A stretch of DNA of 53,296 nucleotides, from contig CANRDY010000007.1 in assembly GCA_947629515.1 (NCBI GenBank), positions 1 through 53,296 on the forward strand, given 5' to 3'. Under the pieces are notes generated by a model. That model did no database searches. It was not told the DNA's origin and worked only from the letters and a program-made list of their open reading frames with translations. Position 1 is the stretch's first letter. Each line of letters starts with the position of its first letter. The position numbers and the translations under genes were made by a program. Below, piece after piece: positions 6,948 through 15,395 of the stretch. This DNA is from an uncultured Clostridia bacterium (lineage in GTDB: Bacteria > Bacillota > Clostridia > Christensenellales > Borkfalkiaceae).

Positions 6948-9896
6948 TCGAAACTTTTGGGAATAGACGTCGGGTCAACCACCGTAAAGGCGGCGGTGAT
7001 CGACGGTGATAAAATATTATACGGCTCGTACGTGCGCCATTTTTCCAAGGTCAAAGAGACCGTCCTTGCGGAGCTTGAAAAGATCCGCGAACAATTCGGC
7101 GGCGACGGCGAACCCTTTGCGGCGTGCATAACGGGCAGCGCGGGGCTGGGGCTTTCACAGCGCAGCGGCGTGCCGTTCGTGCAGGAAGTGCAGGCGGCGT
7201 TCGTCGCCATTCGCAAATTCCACCCCGATACGGACGCGGCTATAGAGCTTGGCGGCGAGGACGCAAAGATAATCTTTGTAACGGGGGGAACCGAACAGCG
7301 CATGAACGGCAGCTGTGCGGGCGGAACGGGCGCGTTCATCGATCAGATGGCGACCCTTCTCAACATCTCCGTAAGCCAAATGGACGAATACGCCCTGCGC
7401 GCAAACAAGGTCTATCCCATCGCCTCGCGTTGCGGCGTGTTCGCAAAATCCGATATCCAGCCCCTTTTGAATCAGGGCGCGAGCAAAGAGGATATTTCGG
7501 CTTCGATATTTCAGGCAGTCGTCGATCAGACCGTCTCGGGACTTGCGCAAGGCAGAAAAATCAAGGGCAAAGTGCTCTTTTTGGGCGGTCCTTTATACTT
7601 TTTGAAGGGGCTGAGAAAGGCGTTCAAAGAGACCTTGCACCTTTCGGACGAGAACGCCGTATTCCCCGAAAACGCCCCTTGCTTTATGGCGATAGGGGCG
7701 GCGTTGTACGCGGCGAACGTGCAGAGCGAGAGCATAGATAGTATAATCGAAAAAATCTCCTCGGCAAAAGGATCGGACGACATAGTGACGGGCAAACCCC
7801 TCTTCAAGGATAAACAGGAGTATTCGGAGTTCGTCAAACGCCACCGCGCCACCGACTTGCAGTTCGCCGACATAGCCACCTACACGGGCGATTGTTACCT
7901 CGGCATAGATTCGGGTTCGACCACCACAAAACTCATGGTCGTCACCCCCGACTGCAAGATACTGTGGTCGCACTATCAGTCGAATAACGGTCAGCCCCTC
8001 GAAATCGTAATTGAGAACCTAAAACGCTTCTTTAAGGAGAGCGGCGGCAGAATAAAGATCGCGGGGAGCGCGGTAACGGGCTACGGCGAGGACCTCATAA
8101 AGAGCGCGATCAAAGCCGACTTCGGCGTAGTCGAAACGGTCGCGCACTTCAAAGCCGCCCTGCACTTCAACCCCAAAGTCGATTTTATAATCGACATAGG
8201 CGGTCAGGACATAAAGTGCTTCAAGATAAAAAACGGCGCGATAGACTCCATTATGCTCAACGAGGCGTGCTCCTCGGGCTGCGGTTCGTTCATTCAGACC
8301 TTCGCGCGGGCGATGGGAATGGAGATAGACAAGTTCTCCCAACAGGGCTTGTACGCTTCCCACCCCGTCGAACTCGGTTCGCGCTGTACGGTGTTCATGA
8401 ACAGCGCGGTAAAGCAGGCGCAGAAAGAGGGCGCGGGGGTGGACGACATCTCGGCGGGGCTTTCCTCTTCGATAGTCAAAAACGCCATATATAAGGTAAT
8501 ACGCGCCTCTTCCGCCGACGAGCTGGGCAACAATATCGTCGTTCAGGGGGGAACCTTTTTGAACGACGCCGTGCTCCGTTCGTTCGAGGAAGAGACGGGC
8601 AAAAAGGTAATACGTCCCGGCATCGCGGGTCTTATGGGCGCGTTCGGGGCGGCGTTATACGCCAAAGAGAAGATAAGCGGCGAAAGCACGACGGCAACCG
8701 CCGAAGAGCTTGAAAACTTCACATATACCTCGCAGTCGATAAACTGCCGCGGCTGTACTTCCAACTGCAACGTAAACATAATAAGGTTCAACGACGGCAG
8801 AAAGTACGTCTCGGGCAACAAGTGCGAGAGGGGCGCGGGGCTTAAACCCGCCTCGGACGAGCTGGATATTTACGCCTATAAGCAGACCCGACTTTTGGAG
8901 TGCGTGACGCCCGCGGCGACCATTTACAGCCGAAACGGCGGAAGAATAAGGGGAAGAGCAGGGCTTCCGTTACAGCTCGGAATGTACGAACAGCTCCCCC
9001 TGTGGGCGGGCTTTTTCGAGAGCCTCGGCTTCGAGGTGGTGCTTTCGGAAAAATCTTCGCGCGCGCTCTACTTCAAGGGTCAGCACACCGTCGCTTCCGA
9101 CACGGCGTGCTATCCCGCCAAGCTCATGCACGGGCACATCGAGAGCCTGCTCGACAGCGGCGTCGACTTCATCTTTTTGCCGTGCGAGAGCTACAATATC
9201 GACGAACACTGCTCTACAAACCACTATAATTGCCCCGTCGTCGCCTACTATCCCGAGCTGTTGAAAGCCAACAACGAGCGGCTCAACGACAGAAATTTCA
9301 TAATGCCCTACCTCGACCTCAACGACAAAAAGACCTCGGTATCGGCGTTGAAGAACGCGCTTTCGAAGTACCGCCTGTCCTCGCGCGAGATAGCCGCCGC
9401 GCTTTCGGAGGGCTTTGCCCGCCTCGAAAAGTATCACGAGGACGTAAGGAACAAGGCGGACGAAATTCTGTGGAAAGCGGGCGAGCAGGGCAAACAGATC
9501 ATAGTGCTTGCGGGCAGACCCTACCACCTCGACCCCGAAATAAACCACGGCATAAACAAACTGCTTGCCTCGCTCAACCTCGCCGTCCTCTCAGAGGACA
9601 GCGTGTTCGAAAAGAGCGAACCCGTAAAAGTTAACGTTCTGAACCAGTGGACGTATCACGCCCGCCTTTATCGGGCGGCAAACTTCGCGTGCTCGCGCAA
9701 GAACGTCAACCTCGTACAGCTCGTGTCGTTCGGATGCGGGTTGGACGCGATAACGGGCGATGAGGTTCGCAGTATAATGGAAAAGAACGGAAAGCTGTAC
9801 ACGCAGATAAAGATAGACGAGATAAACAACCTCGGCGTAGTAAAAATACGCCTCCGCAGTATGCTTGCGGCTATACAGGACGACAACGGAAACTAA
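6945..9896 (+). CDS. Acyl-CoA dehydratase activase-related protein (two BcrAD/BadFG ATPase domains)
   Basis: The 983-residue protein has two tandem ASKHA-fold ATPase domains. The first (about 1-255) shows LGIDVGSTTVKAAVID and NGSCAGGTGAFIDQM. The second (about 325-580) shows LGIDSGSTTTKLMVV, DIGGQDIKCF and NEACSSGCGSFIQ. A Cys cluster (CRGCTSNC, then CERG) follows near 610-640, and then a DUF2229-type region beginning LPLQLGMYEQLPLWAGFF. In the family, ATP hydrolysis drives electron transfer to 2-hydroxyacyl-CoA dehydratases through a 4Fe-4S centre. Many clostridial relatives are fused to the next gene as one chain of about 1400 residues; here they are separate. The physiological partner is not known. 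Confidence 0.88.
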   Translation: MSKLLGIDVGSTTVKAAVIDGDKILYGSYVRHFSKVKETVLAELEKIREQFGGDGEPFAACITGSAGLGLSQRSGVPFVQEVQAAFVAIRKFHPDTDAAIELGGEDAKIIFVTGGTEQRMNGSCAGGTGAFIDQMATLLNISVSQMDEYALRANKVYPIASRCGVFAKSDIQPLLNQGASKEDISASIFQAVVDQTVSGLAQGRKIKGKVLFLGGPLYFLKGLRKAFKETLHLSDENAVFPENAPCFMAIGAALYAANVQSESIDSIIEKISSAKGSDDIVTGKPLFKDKQEYSEFVKRHRATDLQFADIATYTGDCYLGIDSGSTTTKLMVVTPDCKILWSHYQSNNGQPLEIVIENLKRFFKESGGRIKIAGSAVTGYGEDLIKSAIKADFGVVETVAHFKAALHFNPKVDFIIDIGGQDIKCFKIKNGAIDSIMLNEACSSGCGSFIQTFARAMGMEIDKFSQQGLYASHPVELGSRCTVFMNSAVKQAQKEGAGVDDISAGLSSSIVKNAIYKVIRASSADELGNNIVVQGGTFLNDAVLRSFEEETGKKVIRPGIAGLMGAFGAALYAKEKISGESTTATAEELENFTYTSQSINCRGCTSNCNVNIIRFNDGRKYVSGNKCERGAGLKPASDELDIYAYKQTRLLECVTPAATIYSRNGGRIRGRAGLPLQLGMYEQLPLWAGFFESLGFEVVLSEKSSRALYFKGQHTVASDTACYPAKLMHGHIESLLDSGVDFIFLPCESYNIDEHCSTNHYNCPVVAYYPELLKANNERLNDRNFIMPYLDLNDKKTSVSALKNALSKYRLSSREIAAALSEGFARLEKYHEDVRNKADEILWKAGEQGKQIIVLAGRPYHLDPEINHGINKLLASLNLAVLSEDSVFEKSEPVKVNVLNQWTYHARLYRAANFACSRKNVNLVQLVSFGCGLDAITGDEVRSIMEKNGKLYTQIKIDEINNLGVVKIRLRSMLAAIQDDNGN

Positions 9897-9897
9897 G

Positions 9898-11151
9898 ATG
9901 CAGGAACGCGATTACACAAACGATTATCCCAAGTGGGACAAGTCGATGAAGAGCACCCACAAAATACTCGTGCCCGACATGCTCCCGTGGCACTTTCTGA
10001 TAATAGAAAAGGTGTTGAAGCTCGAGGGCTACGACGTGGAAGTGCTGAAAAACGAGAACCGAACGGTAATAGACGAGGGGTTGAAGCACGTGCACAACGA
10101 TACGTGCTATCCTTGCCTTTGCGTTGTTGGGCAGTATATAGACGCGTTGAAGAGCGGGAAGTACGATCTCGAACACACAGCCCTCATGATAACCCAGACG
10201 GGAGGCGGTTGCAGGGCTTCGAACTATATGCCCCTCATAAGAAAGGCGATAAAGGCCGAATTTCCCACCGTGCCCGTTGTATCGGTCAACTTTTCGGGGC
10301 TTGAAAAAGACAGCTCGTTCGAAATTTCGGCAAAGCTCTTTTTAAAGCTCGCATACTCCATTTTCTACGGCGACTCGGTGATGTGGTGTTACAACCAGAC
10401 CAAGCCGTACGAAAGGGAGAGCGGAGCCGCCGACCGCGCGCGCGAAAAGGCGGTGGAGTACGTCGTGGACAAGTTTGCGAACGGCGGCTGGCGCAAGTAC
10501 AAAAAGATAAACAAGTACATAATCGAAACGTTCGCGGCGGTCGAACGCACGGCGGAAAAGAAGATAAAAGTGGGGATAGTGGGCGAAATTTACGTCAAAT
10601 ATTCTACGCTCGGCAACAACAATCTCGAAAAGTTTTTGCTCTCCGAGGGTTGCGAACCCGTTGTTCCCGCCCTTATAGACTTTGTGCTTTACTGCATAAT
10701 CAACGTCGTGAACGACGGCAAGCTGTACGGCAAAGACAAGTTCAAGGCGTTCATCTATAAAATAGTGTACAACTTAGTGCACGGCATGCAGAAGAAGATA
10801 ATAAAGCAGTTCAAAAAAGAGGGTTCGTTCGTGCCCGTGCACGACTTCGAACACCTGCGCCGTTGCGCCGACAAGGTGATAAATCAGGGCGTAAAGATGG
10901 GAGAGGGCTGGCTCATTCCCGCCGAGATGGCTGCGCTTGCCGAGACGGGAGTGCCTAACATAGTGTGCGCCCAGCCGTTCGGCTGTCTGCCCAACCACAT
11001 AGCGGGCAAGGGGGCGATACGCACGTTGAAGAACCTCTACAAAGACGAAAACATAGTTGCGGTGGACTACGATCCTTCCGCCACCCGCGTAAATCAGGAG
11101 AACAGGATTAAGCTGATGCTTGCCACGGCGAGGGAGAATAGCTCCCATTAA
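9898..11151 (+). CDS. HgdB-like 2-hydroxyacyl-CoA dehydratase component / CoA protein activase
   Basis: The 417-residue protein resembles the C-terminal half of large acyl-CoA dehydratase activase proteins and the D component of 2-hydroxyglutaryl-CoA dehydratase. It contains HNDTCYPCLCVVGQ and TQTGGGCRASNY, whose cysteines could ligate an Fe-S cluster. The ATG at 9898 follows the upstream TAA with one base between, so translation is coupled. An alternative in-frame start at 9865 lies inside the previous gene. The two products very likely form one functional unit. Confidence 0.82.
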   Translation: MQERDYTNDYPKWDKSMKSTHKILVPDMLPWHFLIIEKVLKLEGYDVEVLKNENRTVIDEGLKHVHNDTCYPCLCVVGQYIDALKSGKYDLEHTALMITQTGGGCRASNYMPLIRKAIKAEFPTVPVVSVNFSGLEKDSSFEISAKLFLKLAYSIFYGDSVMWCYNQTKPYERESGAADRAREKAVEYVVDKFANGGWRKYKKINKYIIETFAAVERTAEKKIKVGIVGEIYVKYSTLGNNNLEKFLLSEGCEPVVPALIDFVLYCIINVVNDGKLYGKDKFKAFIYKIVYNLVHGMQKKIIKQFKKEGSFVPVHDFEHLRRCADKVINQGVKMGEGWLIPAEMAALAETGVPNIVCAQPFGCLPNHIAGKGAIRTLKNLYKDENIVAVDYDPSATRVNQENRIKLMLATARENSSH

Positions 11152-11300
11152 ACTTCGTACAGCTGCCGAAAAGCCCGAATAAGCGGCGTTCTGCTGTGTC
11201 AAGCTGCGGCACCCTCAGTTATTTACGTCATTGTAAACTCCTTCGGGTTTTCCTCGCTTTCCTTGCATAACTTGCTTTTTCGGACTTTCTCAGTTCGTTC
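11152..11300 (+). repeat. Dispersed repeat R4, diverged copy
   Basis: R4 starts right at the stop codon (TTAAACTTCGTA) and includes TTACGTCATTGTAAACTCC and TTGCATAACTTGC. These match the order seen at 28781, 32277 and 48601. It contains only small hairpins and no gene. Confidence 0.65.
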
Positions 11301-11309
11301 TTGCAACCC

Positions 11310-11490
11310 CCGCCTTCAATTCCTCCCCCTTGGTAAGGGGGAGGGAATAAGGAAAAAAATAAAAAAATAAAAAAATTCGCGTTCCTTCGCGGCAACCCCG
11401 CCGCCCATTCGCGCCCCTTCACGGCTTGCCGAGAGGGGGAGCTGTCCGCAAAGCGGACTGAGGGGGTGTGTTTTAAATAATAACGGAGCG
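11310..11490 (+). repeat. Dispersed repeat R3
   Basis: CTCCCCCTTGG...AGGGGGAG at 11324-11345, and then AGGGGGAGCTGTCCGC...GCGGACTGAGGGGGTGTG to about 11470, form the R3 family. Other copies are at 18598, 28935 and 48821. It leads into the AATAATAACGGAGC that begins R1-type elements. Confidence 0.8.
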
Positions 11491-11506
11491 CATTAATGAA
11501 ATTTTC

Positions 11507-11534
11507 GCGCGCGGGCGTTGGAACGCCCGCGCGC
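11507..11534. repeat. GC hairpin
   Basis: This is a perfect inverted repeat with 13-base arms, GCGCGCGGGCGTT and AACGCCCGCGCGC. The same hairpin with a different loop occurs at 26641, 26962 and 48959, in each case at the edge of an R1 copy or fragment. Confidence 0.85.
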
Positions 11535-11806
11535 ATATTATCGGAGCTTATTATGGCACTGTCAGTTCGAACGACATAAGAAGCCCGCGAAGCGGGTTCG
11601 CGCGAGGGCGTAAGCCCGACGCTCTGCCGAGGGTTCCCGCTTGCGGGAAACGGCAGATTGAGTGAGAGAATCCCAAGGTGGTCTGTGCTTGCACTTTGAA
11701 ACGCGTTATCACTTCCAAATAATATTCACCGTATAAAAAACTCCGCTATACTGCGGAATAGACCCGTTCGATGCGCTTCGCTTGCTCAGGGTGACAGTTA
11801 TTATTT
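11535..11806 (+). repeat. Dispersed repeat R1+R2 with enlarged inner stem
   Basis: R1 (11535-11705) opens with ATTATCGGAGCTTATTATGG and closes with CACTTTGAAACGCG. Its inner part is expanded by several extra small stems (CCCGCGAAGCGGG, CCCGCTTGCGGG). R2 (11736-11806) follows with CTCCGCTATACTGCGG and CAGGGTGACAG. Confidence 0.85.
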
Positions 11807-11814
11807 AAAAAACA

Positions 11815-11841
11815 GCGGCGGCGCAGATACTGCGCCGCCGC
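11815..11841 (-). terminator. Terminator after the NYN gene
   Basis: GCGGCGGCGCAG pairs with CTGCGCCGCCGC around a three-base loop. On the minus strand the stem is followed by a T run (TGTTTTTT). It ends the minus-strand unit that finishes at 11898. The same stem occurs at 24831-24857 and a near copy at 36477-36505. Confidence 0.85.
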
Positions 11842-11897
11842 ACGCTTTTAACCTCTATTTCAACCGCTCTTCCCCTCAATTTCCCCCTCAATTCCCC

Positions 11898-12812
11898 TCA
11901 CTTCAATCTGAAATACATAGTATCCTTGTCGGGGGCTTTGGCAAGTATAAACTTGTCGCTGAACGCGGGGAAGTCGTAAAACATAGCCGTCACCTGCTCT
12001 TGCAACTTCGCCTTGCCCGTCAGCTTTTTAAGGTCGATATCCTTAGCCTTGACGTACTTTCCCAAGGTCTGCAAACTGCACTGTCCCACGGCTTTGCATC
12101 GCGCTTCGAGGTACTGCGCCACCATGTTTTCGGCATTGCGGTACTCCGCCGTCAACGCCCTTTCGCCGTCGCCCTTTTCGGGGTTCGTCGAACCGTTCGC
12201 CGCCAATCCGTTTGCCGAGCCGTTCGCCCCCGCAACAATGCTCTTTGTCGTGCGGCGCACGGCGGGAGGGGCATACTGCGCGGGCGTTCTTTCGGCAATT
12301 CTCGCCGTGGGCTTAACGGTGAGAGCCTTTTCGGTCTTAGCCTCGTCGCTTCTGTAAATTCTCTCGCTCTCGTTGAACGCAATGCGCACCTTGCAGTCGC
12401 TCTCGCGGAAGAGGAGCACCGTCCTCTTTCCGCAGTTCCTCAAATACATCGCAAGCTGCAAAAAGTCCTTGTCGCAGGTGGCTATTATATACACGTCTAT
12501 GTCGGGGTTTTTGTAAACGCTCTCTACGGCGTGGATCATAATCGCCATGTCCGTCGTGCTCGTTCCCGCGGTCAATATGGGAATGATATTGGGCACGATC
12601 CCGTATTTATACAGCGTTTCCGCCGTCCAGCCCTTGTCGGTGTATCGGGGCGGAACGGGCTTGCCCTGCTTGTCGTTGACCTTGTCGATGCGGAAGGTGG
12701 AGTACATCTGCGCCTCGCACACCTTGCCGAACTTGTTTGCGGCTTCACATATCGCGGGCGCGTAATTGCCCGTAACGTTGTCGCCGTCGATAAGCAAAAT
12801 TGCCCTTTCCAT
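11898..12812 (-). CDS. NYN-domain nuclease-like protein
   Basis: The 304-residue protein has an N-terminal NYN/PIN-like domain: ILLIDGDNVTGNY near the start, TSTTDMAIMIHAVE near residue 90, and ATCDKDFLQLAMYLR near residue 115. The acidic residues of these motifs form the metal site of this ribonuclease fold. A low-complexity Ala/Asn/Gly linker (about 180-220) leads to a C-terminal helical module (VAQYLEARCKAVGQCSLQTL) that resembles a LOTUS/winged-helix RNA-binding domain. The ATG at 12812 overlaps the nitroreductase stop by one base, so the pair is coupled. The RNA target is unknown. Confidence 0.82.
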   Translation of the reverse strand: MERAILLIDGDNVTGNYAPAICEAANKFGKVCEAQMYSTFRIDKVNDKQGKPVPPRYTDKGWTAETLYKYGIVPNIIPILTAGTSTTDMAIMIHAVESVYKNPDIDVYIIATCDKDFLQLAMYLRNCGKRTVLLFRESDCKVRIAFNESERIYRSDEAKTEKALTVKPTARIAERTPAQYAPPAVRRTTKSIVAGANGSANGLAANGSTNPEKGDGERALTAEYRNAENMVAQYLEARCKAVGQCSLQTLGKYVKAKDIDLKKLTGKAKLQEQVTAMFYDFPAFSDKFILAKAPDKDTMYFRLK

Positions 12813-13345
12813 CACTTCACCGCCTTAAAGATCTCGTCGAGCGGTCTGCGCTTTTTCTCGCGGACGGGATAGTCCTCGGGCGCGTAGCCCACGGCTATAA
12901 CAAGGGGGAACTGCGCCTTTTCGTCCAGCCCCAAAAATTTTGCAATGCCCTTTTCGTCGCGCATGCCCAGAATGCAGGTCTGTATGCCCATATTCTCGGC
13001 GGCAAGCACGATGTACGCCGAAAGTATGCCCACGTCGATGGGCAGAAATTCGGTTTTCAATATCCTCTGCCCCAGCCTTTCCACAATGGCGGGGTTGCCC
13101 TTTTGTATAACGATAAACGCGGGGCACGCCGAAGCCCACTTGTTGCTTCCGAGCACCTGAACGTTCTTTGCGAACTCCTTAGCCCTTTCGCCGTTTACGG
13201 CAAACAGTTTATACGGCTGTGAGTTGACCGCGGAGGGCGCAAGCGTGGCAAGCCTGCAAATTTCCTTTAAGTCCTCGTCCGAAACGCTCTTCGCGCTGTA
13301 TTCCCTTGTGCTCTGTCTTTTCAAAAATAATTGTTCTATGTCCAT
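12812..13345 (-). CDS. Nitroreductase-family flavoprotein
   Basis: The 177-residue protein starts with the family signature LFLKRQSTREYSAKSV and has APSAVNSQPYKLF, the FMN-binding segment. GMRDEKGIAKFLGLDEKAQF and VIAVGYAPED follow near the end. The length is typical of small FMN-dependent NAD(P)H oxidoreductases. AAGGTGAATT precedes the ATG. The substrate cannot be deduced; the genes around it are unrelated. Confidence 0.9.
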   Translation of the reverse strand: MDIEQLFLKRQSTREYSAKSVSDEDLKEICRLATLAPSAVNSQPYKLFAVNGERAKEFAKNVQVLGSNKWASACPAFIVIQKGNPAIVERLGQRILKTEFLPIDVGILSAYIVLAAENMGIQTCILGMRDEKGIAKFLGLDEKAQFPLVIAVGYAPEDYPVREKKRRPLDEIFKAVK

Positions 13346-13370
13346 AATTCACCTTTTATATATATATTTC

Positions 13371-13393
13371 GCGGCGGGCAAAATGCCCGCCGC
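13371..13393 (-). terminator. Hairpin between transketolase and nitroreductase
   Basis: GCGGCGGGCA and TGCCCGCCGC form a ten-pair stem with a three-base loop. No T run follows on the minus strand (GAAATATATATATAAAA instead), so termination would be weak, or the hairpin may stabilise the upstream message. Confidence 0.6.
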
Positions 13394-13401
13394 ATAATCG
13401 C

Positions 13402-15384
13402 TTATTTGCCTTTTTTTGCAATACGTATCGAGTTTAACGCCGCTTCGACAACTCTTTGCGCGGTAAACCCGAAGTGCTCGAACAGCTGTTTTGCGGGTCC
13501 CGAAACGCCAAATTCTTTCATACATATAACTTCGCCGCAGTCGCCCGCGTACTTATACCACGCAAAGTGCGAAGCCGCTTCCACGCACACGCGCGCCTTG
13601 ATTTCGCGGGGGAGCACCGATTGTTTGTACTCAGCCGTCTGCCTTTCGAATTCTTCCATACAGGGCATCGAAACGACCCGCGCCCGCACGTTCTGTTCGG
13701 CAAGCAGTTTTTGCGCTTCCATGCAGATATCCATTTCCGAACCCGTCGCAATGAGAATGACCTGCGGTTTTTTGACGTCGGAGATGACGTAACCTCCCGC
13801 AAGGGCTTTAAGCCCCGAGCCGGGGTACTGCCCGAGGTTCTGGCGCGAAAGCACAAGCACGGTGGGCGCGCTCTGCGTAAACGCCTCGATATACGCCGCC
13901 GCCGTCTCTCTGCCGTCGCAGGGGCGGAACACCTTTAAGTTGGGAATGGAGCGCAGGGCTATGAGCTGTTCGACGGGCTGGTGGGTGGGACCGTCCTCGC
14001 CGACGCCTATCGAGTCGTGCGTCATGACGTATATTACGGGAATATTCATCAGCGCGCTCATTCTCATTCCGCCCTTCATGTAATCGGAGAACGAGAAGAA
14101 GGTCGAGCACACGATCCTCAGTCCCCCGTGCAGCTGTATGCCGTTGCATATCGCCGCCATGGCGTGTTCGCGTATGCCGAAGTGAATATTTCTCCCCGTC
14201 CTTGAATCGGGCGAAAAATATCCGCCGTCTTTAATTTCGGTCTTGGTGGAGGGGGCAAGGTCAGCCGAACCCGACAACAGGTTGGGCATAACCTTTGCAA
14301 TTTCGTTGAGAATTTTGCCGCCCGACGACCTTGTCGCCTCGGGTTTGGAAAAGTCGAGCTTTTGCAAAAGCGTTCTGAAATCGGGGTCGGGTCCGTGCAT
14401 ATAGTCGTCGTATTTTTGCGCAAGTTCGGGGTACGCCGCGCGGTATTTTTCGAACATCTCGCCCCAATCCTTTTCGGCGGCAAGTTTTGCCTCGGCTATC
14501 TCGCGGCAGTGTTTTTGAACGTCCTCGGGAACTTCGAACGGCGCGTAGTTCCACTCAAAAAATTCCTTTGTCTTTTCAAGATTTTCAACGCCCATGGGCG
14601 CGCCGTGCACAGCCGCCGAATCCTGTAAGGGCGAACCGTAGCCTATGTTGGTGTTGCAGATTATAATGGTGGGGCGCGAAAGCTCGCTCTTCGCAAGGGT
14701 CAACGCCTTCGAGAGCGCGTTCAGATCGTTCGCGTCGGGCACTCTCAAAACCTGCCAGCCCTGCGCCGTAAAGCGCGTTGCCGTGTCCTCGGAGAAAGTG
14801 GTGTTTATGTCGCCCTCTATGGTTACGCTGTTTTTATCGTATAAAAGTATCAGCTTCCCCAACTTCTGCGTTCCCGCAAAGGAACACGCCTCGTAGCTTA
14901 TGCCCTCTTCAAGGCAACCGTCGCCGCACAGCACATATGTGTAGTGGCTTACGACGGGATACCCCGGCTTGTTGAATATAGCCGCAAGGTGGGCTTCCGC
15001 AAGGGCGAACCCCACGGCGTTGCCAAGCCCCTGACCCAAAGGTCCCGTCGAGGTCTCAACCCCGTCGGTCTTGCCGTACTCGGGGTGACCGGGGGTCTTC
15101 GAACCGAGCTGGCGGAAGTTCTTTATATCTTCGATCGAAACGTTATATCCGAACAGGTGCAAAAGGGAGTATAACAGCATGCTCCCGTGCCCCGCGGAGA
15201 GAACGAAGCGGTCGCGGTTGTCCCACTTCGGGTTCTTATAGCTGAAATTGAGATGCTCTGCGAACAGCTCGTACCCGATGGGCGCCGCGCCCATACACAT
15301 GCCGGGGTGTCCCGAATTAGCCTTCTGAATAGCCTCGGCAGAGAGTATTCTGATTGTGTTTACGCTTTTTGCCTCTACTGACAT
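13402..15384 (-). CDS. tkt: Transketolase
   Basis: The 660-residue protein matches full-length bacterial transketolase of the pentose phosphate pathway. An N-terminal TPP domain has KANSGHPGMCMGAAPIGY and the cofactor motif GDGCLEEGISYEACSFAG...YDKNSVTIEGD. The pyrimidine-binding domain has FGIREHAMAAICNG, and the C-terminal domain starts around residue 530. It transfers two-carbon units between ketose and aldose phosphates. AAGGAG precedes the ATG. It lies 11 bases after the phosphohexomutase stop, suggesting co-transcription. Confidence 0.97.
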   Translation of the reverse strand: MSVEAKSVNTIRILSAEAIQKANSGHPGMCMGAAPIGYELFAEHLNFSYKNPKWDNRDRFVLSAGHGSMLLYSLLHLFGYNVSIEDIKNFRQLGSKTPGHPEYGKTDGVETSTGPLGQGLGNAVGFALAEAHLAAIFNKPGYPVVSHYTYVLCGDGCLEEGISYEACSFAGTQKLGKLILLYDKNSVTIEGDINTTFSEDTATRFTAQGWQVLRVPDANDLNALSKALTLAKSELSRPTIIICNTNIGYGSPLQDSAAVHGAPMGVENLEKTKEFFEWNYAPFEVPEDVQKHCREIAEAKLAAEKDWGEMFEKYRAAYPELAQKYDDYMHGPDPDFRTLLQKLDFSKPEATRSSGGKILNEIAKVMPNLLSGSADLAPSTKTEIKDGGYFSPDSRTGRNIHFGIREHAMAAICNGIQLHGGLRIVCSTFFSFSDYMKGGMRMSALMNIPVIYVMTHDSIGVGEDGPTHQPVEQLIALRSIPNLKVFRPCDGRETAAAYIEAFTQSAPTVLVLSRQNLGQYPGSGLKALAGGYVISDVKKPQVILIATGSEMDICMEAQKLLAEQNVRARVVSMPCMEEFERQTAEYKQSVLPREIKARVCVEAASHFAWYKYAGDCGEVICMKEFGVSGPAKQLFEHFGFTAQRVVEAALNSIRIAKKGK

Positions 15385-15395
15385 AAAGTTTCTCC

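Noticed and set aside
9860-9900. Frameshift sequencing error splitting the activase
   Set aside because: The second gene has its own ATG one base after the stop, and both products have sensible ends. A natural two-gene arrangement is at least as likely, so it is kept only as a low-interest finding.
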